Shown piece after piece: positions 1-5,967 of a stretch of DNA of 6,006 nucleotides. Position numbers and translations under genes: made by a program. Position 1 is the stretch's first letter. Each line of letters starts with the position of its first letter. The stretch lies in the NCBI GenBank assembly GCA_035406685.1, contig DAONLM010000184.1, positions 1-6,006 of the forward strand, given 5' to 3'. The DNA comes from DAONLM01 sp035406685. GTDB lineage: Bacteria > Spirochaetota > GWE2-31-10 > MWDO01. The notes under the pieces were generated by a model. That model did no database searches. It was not told where the DNA came from and saw only the letters and a program-made list of their open reading frames with translations.

Positions 1-2
1 GA

Positions 3-347
3 AATTTTTACGAAAGAATAGATGCAGATGACTCTATTCATTTTTATTTGCCAAAGGAAGATTATAGGTTTTTAAAGAAAATCCATGCTGACTTGAATTT
101 TTTCAGTATGGCAAAATTGATTAGGACAATTCTTGATATATTCATTGAAGAATATGAGAAAATGGGGATGCTTGGATTTGAGAAGAAATGTGGTCTTGTG
201 ACATTGAGGTTATGGTTAAAATTAACAGAGATAAAGAGGTGGTGGAAGAGCAGAGAATTGTCCCACTTTGAAGGCAACACCACCCCATTTTACAAAGCAA
301 TATATAATAACTGTTATCAGGTAATAGGTTTTGAAACCTATTATTAG
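3..347 (+). CDS. 3' part of a small protein of unknown function, possibly ribbon-helix-helix-like
   Basis: The frame is open from the left edge (first full codon at position 3) to TAG at 345-347, so 114 codons are visible and the true start lies upstream. A TTG at position 48 could be read as a start, but the frame is open before it and the upstream residues (SIHFYLPKEDYRFLKK) look like coding sequence, so I treat the gene as truncated by the window. The visible N-terminal part reads as a short strand (IHFYLP), a helix (EDYRFLKKIHADLN) and a longer helix (SMAKLIRTILDIFIEEYEKMG). This order resembles ribbon-helix-helix/CopG-type DNA-binding proteins, but that is an inference from shape only. 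The C-terminal part is basic and aromatic (KRWWKSRE) and ends in GFETYY. I do not recognise the family. G+C is about 31% by hand count and reaches about 47% in 241-300, richer than the genes to the right, which hints at a different origin. A ribosome binding site cannot be judged. Confidence 0.6.
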   Translation, partial: NFYERIDADDSIHFYLPKEDYRFLKKIHADLNFFSMAKLIRTILDIFIEEYEKMGMLGFEKKCGLVTLRLWLKLTEIKRWWKSRELSHFEGNTTPFYKAIYNNCYQVIGFETYY

Positions 348-370
348 GTAAATTTATTAAAAATTCTACC
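322..370. repeat. cluster of alternating inverted repeats over the end of the first gene
   Basis: Positions 322-331 (TAATAGGTTT) and 334-343 (AAACCTATTA) are perfect reverse complements. As RNA they make a 9-bp stem with a TTGA loop. ACCTA at 336-340 can instead pair with TAGGT at 345-349 around a TTAT loop. A third stem pairs 347-355 (GGTAAATTT) with 361-370, with one bulged C at 366. The TAGGT/ACCTA words start near 325, 335 and 345, about one helical turn apart and in alternating orientation. The stop codon of the upstream gene lies inside the cluster. No T-run follows, so this is not a standard intrinsic terminator. It could still be a 3'-end stabilising structure, a weak terminator or a protein-binding site. 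Confidence 0.55.
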
Positions 371-394
371 CAAAAAATAAATAAAATTATTGCA

Positions 395-474
395 ATCTTT
401 CTCCCCCTAAAATTAACCTCAGGATAATTCTATCTTTTTATCTGCCTAAAAATAAAATCACCTCAAAGAATATT
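395..474. repeat. two imperfect direct copies of a pyrimidine-rich motif upstream of the FemAB promoter
   Basis: In the same order, the words ATCTTT, CCTAAAA and CCTCA occur at 395, 406 and 417, and again at 432, 445 and 461. The spacings differ by a few bases (11 and 11 in the first copy, 13 and 16 in the second). The second copy ends shortly before the -35 element at 479. The position suits an activator or repressor site, but no regulator can be named. In such AT-rich DNA, chance similarity remains possible. Apart from this motif and the promoter, I see no gene in 348-515. Confidence 0.35.
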
Positions 475-478
475 AATT

Positions 479-507
479 TTGACATTATTTCAGTTTTTTT
501 ATATAAA
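479..507 (+). promoter_or_regulatory. sigma-70 type promoter of the FemAB-like gene
   Basis: A perfect -35 hexamer TTGACA (479-484) is followed by a 17-bp spacer and a -10 hexamer TATAAA (502-507, five of six consensus bases). The expected transcription start is near 514, two bases before the ATG at 516. The purine run AAAAAGAAG at 505-513 would lie mostly upstream of the transcript and ends only two bases before the ATG, so it is unlikely to serve as a ribosome binding site. Leaderless initiation is inferred. Confidence 0.7.
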
Positions 508-515
508 AAGAAGTC

Positions 516-1541
516 ATGGAATGGATAATATATACAAAAGATAACATACCTAATAAGTATATTGAATTTCTTGATAGTAATAGTAATAGTGGAATCTGGC
601 ATTATCCAGAATGGCTTAATTTTCAATTAAATTCCACAAGAGCAAAAAATGGATTTGTCTTTACCATTGAAGAAAACAGCAGGATAATTGTTGGGGGATT
701 ATTTTTAGTTCAGAAGAGCAGTTATAAGATAAATTTTGGTTATATTCCGGCCGGCTTTTTATACACAAAAATATCAAAAGAGATATATGATTTTTTTCTT
801 TTTAATATTAACAGAATAGCAAAAAAATTCAATCTTGTATTTACACAGTTGGATTCAATAACAGAATATGATAAAAATTTTATCGATATCTTAAATACAG
901 GTAAAAATCATAATTTTAAAGTAAAATTGCCAATCCCATATTATACAAATATGCTTGATTTAAATCTTTCTCTTGATGATCTTCTTGCTCAGATGAAACC
1001 TAAAGGAAGATATAATATAAAATTAGCAGAAAAAAAAGGGGTTATTGTTAAGAAAGGCGATATTAATGATTTAAATATATTTTATTCTCTTCTTGAACAG
1101 ACTACAAAAAGAGATAATTTTAGAGCCAATCCTTTTAATTATTATAAAACAATGCTGGAAAATTTGCCAAATGCTATTTTACTTTTTGCTTCTCATGAAA
1201 ATGATATATTATCATCTGGAATTTTTACATATACAAAAAATCAGGCTCTATATTATTATGGGGCATCCTCAAATATTAAAAGAAATTTAATGTCATCTTA
1301 TCTTCTTCAATGGGAAGCAATAAAAATTGGCAAAGAGAGAGGGTGTAAATATTATGATTTTATGGGAATAGCAGATCCAGAAAACCCTAAAGATCAATTA
1401 ATTAATGTTACTGACTTTAAACTAAAATTTGGTGGAAGAATTGTAAGATTTAATCCTTCTTATCATATTGTTCATAAACAAATATTATATACTTTTTATA
1501 CAACATCCAGAAAAATGGCAAAATTTTTAAAAACAAGATAA
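516..1541 (+). CDS. FemAB/FemX-like peptidoglycan bridge aminoacyltransferase (GNAT fold)
   Basis: This 341-residue protein fits the FemAB family, cytoplasmic enzymes that transfer amino acids from aminoacyl-tRNA to the peptide side chain of lipid-linked peptidoglycan precursors. What I see: an N-terminal GNAT-like half with the PEWLNFQ segment (31-37); the basic MKPKGRYNIKLAEKKGV stretch (160-176) that matches the family's R-x-x-I-x-x-A-x-K-x-G-V region; and a second GNAT-like half with YYGASS (247-252), LLQWEAIKIGKERGCKYYDF (263-282), GI (284-285) and FKLKFGG (301-307). This C-terminal series is the strongest family mark. The length is normal for single-copy FemX-like members. Start choice: ATG at 516 has an in-frame TAA at 504-506 just upstream. 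The gene has its own promoter and no clear Shine-Dalgarno. Which residue it adds, and to which position, cannot be told. A related GNAT role outside the wall is possible but less likely. Confidence 0.88.
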   Translation: MEWIIYTKDNIPNKYIEFLDSNSNSGIWHYPEWLNFQLNSTRAKNGFVFTIEENSRIIVGGLFLVQKSSYKINFGYIPAGFLYTKISKEIYDFFLFNINRIAKKFNLVFTQLDSITEYDKNFIDILNTGKNHNFKVKLPIPYYTNMLDLNLSLDDLLAQMKPKGRYNIKLAEKKGVIVKKGDINDLNIFYSLLEQTTKRDNFRANPFNYYKTMLENLPNAILLFASHENDILSSGIFTYTKNQALYYYGASSNIKRNLMSSYLLQWEAIKIGKERGCKYYDFMGIADPENPKDQLINVTDFKLKFGGRIVRFNPSYHIVHKQILYTFYTTSRKMAKFLKTR

Positions 1542-1559
1542 TAATTTTAATATTTTTCT

Positions 1560-1589
1560 TAATAAAATTGCTAGAATAAAATTTTATTA
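1560..1589. repeat. AT-only inverted repeat after the FemAB-like gene
   Basis: TAATAAAATT (1560-1569) and AATTTTATTA (1580-1589) are perfect 10-bp reverse complements around a 10-base loop. The right arm is also part of a 14-bp palindrome at 1575-1588. The site lies about 20 bases past the stop codon, where a terminator is expected. However, the stem has no G or C and no clean T-run follows, so any terminator activity would be weak. Confidence 0.3.
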
Positions 1590-1634
1590 TATTTTCCCAT
1601 TTATAAAAAATATAAATTATTTCTAAAAAAAATC

Positions 1635-1662
1635 TTGTAAATTAAATTATTTTTGTTATAAT
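1635..1662 (+). promoter_or_regulatory. extended -10 promoter of the cyclase-like ATPase gene
   Basis: A perfect -10 TATAAT (1657-1662) is preceded by the extended element TGT (1654-1656). A partial -35, TTGTAA (1635-1640, four of six consensus bases), lies 16 bp upstream of the -10. The expected start is A1669, only three bases before the ATG at 1672. The bases between the -10 and the ATG (CATTCCACT) contain no Shine-Dalgarno, so a leaderless mRNA is inferred. This promoter would drive both the ATPase gene and the overlapping phosphatase gene. Confidence 0.75.
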
Positions 1663-1671
1663 CATTCCACT

Positions 1672-4512
1672 ATGAGTAATATAAATATCCTGATTCAAGA
1701 TGAGAAAAAAAGATTTACTTTAGTTATTTTTGATCTTTCCAATTTAAATATTGAAAATAAAGAAAAAGATTTGTCAAAAGTTTATGAGGACTTAATTAAA
1801 ATTTTTTCAGATACATCCTTAAAACATAATGCTCTTTTGGATAATTTTATTAGTAGTTTTGTATTTGTGCTTTTTGGGATAAAGGATTATGAAAATCAGG
1901 AATTAAAAGCAACTATTTTTGCAAAAGAGATTAATGAGAAGATAAGAGATTTTTTAAAGAATTACAATTCAGAATCTGGAATAAAAACTATAATTGTCCC
2001 ATGTAAAATATTTTCTACCTATAATAAAACTAATTTTTATAAAATTGCAGGCAAGAGGATAGAAGACTTTATACAGATATTTAAAGAAATAGATTATTTT
2101 GAAATTATATTATCTAAAGAGATATACACTGAAATTAAAGATCTATTTTTATTTGAAAAGATTAGAGAGAGCGATTTTTATAAAATAATTGATAGAAAAA
2201 AAGAATTTTTTTCAAAGACAGATCACTTTATTGAACTTAAAGAGGAATTAACAAGGGTAAATAAAATACTTTCTGAAAAGATAGAAAAAGCAATTATTAT
2301 CGATGGAGAAAATTTTAGTGGTAAGTCTACTTTAATTTCTCAGATAGTAAATTCAACTAAAGACTTTTATTGTATAAGAGTAAATTCTTCATTGCCTTCT
2401 TATTATCTATCCATTTTTAAATCCATATATAATTATCTTTTAAATTTAATATACTCTCTTAATTTAAAAAAGGATTTTAGAGATAGTATTAAAAATATTT
2501 TTAGATTTTTTAATAATAATGAGAAGAATATTACCAGTAAATATGCTATCTTTGATTCTTTTAAAAATATATTAAAAAAAATATTAAAATTTAACAAAAT
2601 TTTAATAATAATAGAAAATTGTGAGTATCTTGATCAAGGCTCTATTGAATTAATAGACTTTCTTATTAAATCATTTAGAAAAAATAATCTATTTTTTGTT
2701 TTATCAAAAAATAAAAATTTCAATATAAATCTTAACAATAAGTATCTTGAATATATAACTCTTAATAAATTAAATATTTTACCATCTTTAAAAGAGATCT
2801 TACAAAAAATAGAAAGTCTCTCTACAAAAGAGAAGGAGATTTTAAATACAATAGCAGTATATGGTGAGGAGATAGACCTTTATTTTCTAAAAAGATTGTT
2901 AAAAGATATAGATGAAGATCTTTTAAAATTGTATAAACTTAATTTATTATATGAAACAGAAGGAAATAATATATATTTCACATTTAGATCAATACACAAT
3001 TTTATAATTCAAAACATAGAGAGAAAAGAGGAAACAAAAATTCATCATAATATAGCAAAAATTTTACAAAAGTATTATTCAAATTCTTCTTATGAGAAAA
3101 TAGCTTTTCATTTTGAAAGAGCAAATGATATAAAAAATGCTATTTTATACTATTTTTTTGCAGGTATAAAATATAGAGATATTTCCAATTATCAAGAGTC
3201 TATCAAAATGTTTGATAAAGCCATAAATCTTGCCTCTACATTAAATAATGACTCTATATTCTATGATAAAGATCTTGAAGTTTTAACTTATAATATCTTA
3301 AAACCATTCTGGAGTTATAAAATAAAATTTAGACTCTCTTTGAGTGCGCTATACTATTTTAGATTATCTATTACTCTACCTTATGAGAATGGCTATGAAG
3401 AATTAATAGAAAAGCTAATTAATAACGTAGTAAATGATTACTCTAACTTTTATATCTATATACTTTCCCAACTCGAATACTTTAATTATCTTTTATTTAA
3501 TAGATTTAAACTGGATTTATCCCTTCTTTCTACAAATGAAGACAAGGTAAAAGAAAAAAAAGATGAACTTTTATTAGGAATATTTTATTCTTATTATATG
3601 TTAATATTAATAGCCAAAAATTTTTCTTCTGAGATAAATAAAAAAAATATAATTGATAAATTCTTTCTTGCGCGTCAGATTGTTGTTAAATCAGCTAAAA
3701 TAGATAAAGAGACAAAAAGGAATTTCTTATCCTTCTGGTATGATTTGTATATTTCATATTTAAAAGTCGAAAATAAAAATCTTAGTCATATTCTCTCTAA
3801 AATAAAAAAAGGGGTTAAATTTTGTAATAGTGATTTTCAAAAAATGTCATATTTTTTAAAAATATCGAGTGTTCTTGGACCTTTAAACAATACAGAGTAT
3901 CAACAGATATATGTTAAAAAGGCTTTATTATATGCAAAAAAATCTTCCTCTTATCTCGATATTATGCATTGTTATTCGACACTCGGTTATCTTTATTTGT
4001 TAAAAGAAAAATTTACCACCAGTTTGACAATGAATAATAAGGCTAAATTTTTTGCCTTTATACTTGAAGACAAGTTAGAACTCGGCATGATTTATAAAAA
4101 TTCCGGCGATCTCTATGTTTGTTTAAAAGATTACAAAAAGGCAGAGATTGAATATAAGAATAGTATTAAATATAAAGAAGAGATTGAATCGACAAAGATT
4201 GTTGTTGACTTTAATAATATTATTTTCCCCAAAAGTGCGTTATGCTATGTATTGATAAAAAATAAAAAATTTGATGAGGCAAAATCATTACTTACTAAGA
4301 TAGAGAGTAATATGTCAAGGGTGTTTTTTGGCAATGAGATCCCTATTTTTCTTAATTTTTTAAAACAACTCTTTATAATTAAAGATAAGTATTGTGAAGA
4401 ATGTATTCAAAAAATCAAAAAATGTTACTTTGATATAAAGAATATAAATCCAAATGCAATTCAATTATTCTGGATTAAACAAGAACTACAGGAATATGGG
4501 GTTATTGTTTGA
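1672..4512 (+). CDS. degenerate class III cyclase domain - P-loop ATPase - TPR-like signalling protein
   Basis: The 946-residue product has the layout of large adenylate/guanylate cyclase-ATPase-TPR proteins. Residues about 14-175 match a class III cyclase domain in order: TLVIFDLSN (16-24), DNFISSFVFVLFG (57-69), IAGKRIEDFIQI (125-136) and FEIILSKEIY (143-152). The first metal Asp is kept (D21). The usual Gly-Asp of the second metal site is S61-S62, and the catalytic Asn and Arg align with E131 and Q135, so catalysis is very unlikely. The ATPase has a canonical Walker A (GENFSGKST, 212-220) and a Walker B-like IIIENCEYLDQGS (312-324), where family members usually read ED-x-H-W-x-D. A winged-helix-like segment follows (about 380-450), then IHHNIAKIL (457-465) and a helical solenoid to the C terminus, with TPR-like pairs near 476-521, 762-836 and 856-882. 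No membrane segment or signal peptide is seen, so it is probably cytoplasmic. Start: ATG at 1672, fixed by the promoter. Its stop overlaps the start of the phosphatase gene. The likely role is ligand- or partner-sensing switch/scaffold. The partner is unknown. Confidence 0.85.
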   Translation: MSNINILIQDEKKRFTLVIFDLSNLNIENKEKDLSKVYEDLIKIFSDTSLKHNALLDNFISSFVFVLFGIKDYENQELKATIFAKEINEKIRDFLKNYNSESGIKTIIVPCKIFSTYNKTNFYKIAGKRIEDFIQIFKEIDYFEIILSKEIYTEIKDLFLFEKIRESDFYKIIDRKKEFFSKTDHFIELKEELTRVNKILSEKIEKAIIIDGENFSGKSTLISQIVNSTKDFYCIRVNSSLPSYYLSIFKSIYNYLLNLIYSLNLKKDFRDSIKNIFRFFNNNEKNITSKYAIFDSFKNILKKILKFNKILIIIENCEYLDQGSIELIDFLIKSFRKNNLFFVLSKNKNFNINLNNKYLEYITLNKLNILPSLKEILQKIESLSTKEKEILNTIAVYGEEIDLYFLKRLLKDIDEDLLKLYKLNLLYETEGNNIYFTFRSIHNFIIQNIERKEETKIHHNIAKILQKYYSNSSYEKIAFHFERANDIKNAILYYFFAGIKYRDISNYQESIKMFDKAINLASTLNNDSIFYDKDLEVLTYNILKPFWSYKIKFRLSLSALYYFRLSITLPYENGYEELIEKLINNVVNDYSNFYIYILSQLEYFNYLLFNRFKLDLSLLSTNEDKVKEKKDELLLGIFYSYYMLILIAKNFSSEINKKNIIDKFFLARQIVVKSAKIDKETKRNFLSFWYDLYISYLKVENKNLSHILSKIKKGVKFCNSDFQKMSYFLKISSVLGPLNNTEYQQIYVKKALLYAKKSSSYLDIMHCYSTLGYLYLLKEKFTTSLTMNNKAKFFAFILEDKLELGMIYKNSGDLYVCLKDYKKAEIEYKNSIKYKEEIESTKIVVDFNNIIFPKSALCYVLIKNKKFDEAKSLLTKIESNMSRVFFGNEIPIFLNFLKQLFIIKDKYCEECIQKIKKCYFDIKNINPNAIQLFWIKQELQEYGVIV

Positions 4513-5138
4513 AACAAAAAATTGCTATTTTTGATATTGACAATACCATTCTCTCTGTAGACAGTTTTTTAAAATTTATTTTTTTTATTTTTAAAAATTA
4601 TCCCTTTAAAATAATTAATATACCATATCTTATCTTTATCTTTTTATTAAGATTATTAAATATTATTTCAATTGAAAAATTAAAAGAAAAATTTTTAAAT
4701 ATACTATTGAGTGATTTAAGCGATGAAGAGATTAAAAATTTAACAAATAATTTTATAAATAAAGTTCTCTTTAAAAAAATAAAGCCAAAACTTAAAAATT
4801 ACATCACTGAATTAAAAAGTAATGGCTTTCATATAATATTTGCAACTGCTTCACTGGAATTTTATATTAAAGATCTGGCTACTTTTTTTTCTGCTGATGC
4901 CTTTGTTGCAACTCAAATATTAAGAAAAGATAATATATTTTATATCAAAGGTAAAAATTGTAAAGACATTGAAAAAATATTTAGATTAAAAAAGATATTA
5001 AATGTAGAAGATATAGACAGAGAGAATTCTATAGCTTATTCTGATTCTATAACAGATATTTTTTTTCTTGAATTATGTAAAAAATTCTATCTTGTCGATA
5101 GAAAAAAATGGAAAATATTAAAAGAGTATACTGCCTGA
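4509..5138 (+). CDS. HAD superfamily subfamily IB phosphatase (phosphoserine phosphatase-like)
   Basis: The 209-residue protein carries all HAD phosphatase motifs. Motif I is FDIDNTI, with nucleophile D9 and acid/base D11. Motif II is FATAS (T113). A lysine in the 148-161 basic stretch, probably K156, serves motif III. Motif IV is YSDSITD (D179, D183). The S-D-S-x-x-D form and the helical insert after motif I place it in subfamily IB with SerB-like and CicA-like enzymes. The insert (about 19-55) is very hydrophobic (KFIFFIFKN, LIFIFLLRLL) and may form a substrate pocket or touch the membrane. The substrate cannot be read from sequence: phosphoserine, other small phosphomonoesters or a lipid phosphate are all possible. 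The start is TTG at 4509, overlapping the ATPase stop as TTGA. It gives the conserved motif I spacing, and no in-frame ATG lies near it. GGGG at 4498-4501 could act as a weak ribosome binding site. The overlap implies coupled translation and one operon with the ATPase gene. Confidence 0.88.
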   Translation: MKQKIAIFDIDNTILSVDSFLKFIFFIFKNYPFKIINIPYLIFIFLLRLLNIISIEKLKEKFLNILLSDLSDEEIKNLTNNFINKVLFKKIKPKLKNYITELKSNGFHIIFATASLEFYIKDLATFFSADAFVATQILRKDNIFYIKGKNCKDIEKIFRLKKILNVEDIDRENSIAYSDSITDIFFLELCKKFYLVDRKKWKILKEYTA

Positions 5139-5139
5139 T

Positions 5140-5967
5140 CTATTCATAAATGATCTCTGTAAGCCATAAATTTTCTACTGTATAAAAATCAATACCATAT
5201 ACTTCTTTAAATTTCTCAATAAAATTGTCATTAAGATTTTCAAGCCATTTCATTAATTTTTGTGTTCCGTATTTTTTATTGAGAAAGGCTATAAAATTTG
5301 CCCCTATTTCATATCTATTTTTTGCATCTCTTGTCATGTCTTCAAGAGTTATATTAATATTTTGAAACTCCTTACCAGTTAAAGAAAAAATCTTATGCGG
5401 TAGTTCTTTATCCTTTACCACTCTTTCATAAATAAGATACTTTAATTCTGAAAGAATATAGTCATCAGAGATATTGTTATATTTTACATAATAGTAATAT
5501 TTTAATTGAATATAAAAAGCATGACCTTCTATTATCCCATAATTGTTTAATTTTAGAATGGATGTCTGAAAAAAATGTATGGTTTCGTGAAGTATTGTGG
5601 AAATATAAAGAAAAAAATCTTCTTTAAATGTATTATATACTACCTGAAAGCCATCTCTAAATTGAAAGGTTGCATCCCCAGTAAGAGATGGGAGAAATTT
5701 AGAATAGGCAATCTGGGAGCCATCATCATAAAGATAAGCATCTATTTTAAGATCTATTTTGTAAGCCATTATTATCTCTGCTATTTTAATTGCAAATTCA
5801 CTCCCATCAGCAATCTCTTTTATTTTGTTACCACACTCTGTTCCTCTTAAATAAAAAAATGTAAAATGTTCTGACTCATAAACATCAAATTGATTATTAT
5901 TATAAAACATTAATGCACAGGAAGATAAAAAAAGAAATAATAAAAGAACTTTTATTTTATAAGACAT
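5140..5967 (-). CDS. secreted lipoprotein with gluzincin (peptidase MA-like) metalloprotease domain
   Basis: The 275-residue product starts with a lipoprotein signal: K4/K6, a hydrophobic run LLLFLFL (8-14) and the lipobox LSSC with C17 as lipidation site. The mature protein therefore sits on a membrane outside the cytoplasm. It carries the zincin motif HETIH (127-131, coded at 5575-5589), and 15 residues later EGHA (147-150). E147 is well placed as the third zinc ligand, as in gluzincins of the peptidase MA type. The C-terminal part fits that family too: YEIGANFIAFLNKKYG (219-234), then a GIDFYTVENLW segment (258-268) like the usual G-x-s-x-x-x-x-E-x-x-W ending. The segment between the lipobox and HETIH (DVYESEHFTFFY) matches the N-terminal strand often seen in this group. 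Substrate unknown; a cell-surface or periplasmic protein or peptide is likely. It is convergent with the phosphatase gene, one base separating the stops. Start: ATG at 5967 with a good Shine-Dalgarno and an in-frame TAA nine bases upstream. Confidence 0.85.
   Translation of the reverse strand: MSYKIKVLLLFLFLSSCALMFYNNNQFDVYESEHFTFFYLRGTECGNKIKEIADGSEFAIKIAEIIMAYKIDLKIDAYLYDDGSQIAYSKFLPSLTGDATFQFRDGFQVVYNTFKEDFFLYISTILHETIHFFQTSILKLNNYGIIEGHAFYIQLKYYYYVKYNNISDDYILSELKYLIYERVVKDKELPHKIFSLTGKEFQNINITLEDMTRDAKNRYEIGANFIAFLNKKYGTQKLMKWLENLNDNFIEKFKEVYGIDFYTVENLWLTEIIYE

Noticed and set aside
48..50. TTG as the start codon of the first gene
   Set aside because: The frame is open to the window edge, and the residues before it continue the same strand-like pattern, so the start is taken to be outside the window.
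62..283. 73-codon minus-strand open frame opposite the first gene
   Set aside because: It mirrors the plus-strand coding frame, its protein lacks recognisable features, and it has no promoter or ribosome binding site that I can see.
322..343. A CRISPR-like repeat, because of the GGTTTTGAAACC core
   Set aside because: There is only one copy, with no regularly spaced second repeat or spacer, so it is treated as an inverted repeat.
438..626. 62-codon minus-strand open frame crossing the FemAB promoter and start
   Set aside because: It overlaps a strong plus-strand promoter and a well-supported gene start, and the predicted protein looks like translated AT-rich noise.
1093..1290. 65-codon plus-strand frame inside the FemAB-like gene
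   Set aside because: It is a different frame of a region whose main frame carries conserved family motifs.
1560..1589. An intrinsic terminator after the FemAB-like gene
   Set aside because: The stem is made only of A and T and is not followed by a clean T-run, so I list it as an inverted repeat and not as a terminator.
5138..5158. Short GATC-flanked inverted repeat at the convergent stop codons as a bidirectional terminator
   Set aside because: Only four outer base pairs and three inner ones match and no T-run follows on either strand, which is too weak to call.
5575..5850. 91-codon plus-strand frame opposite the lipoprotein gene
   Set aside because: The opposite strand encodes the HETIH motif and the lipoprotein body, so this frame is a shadow.
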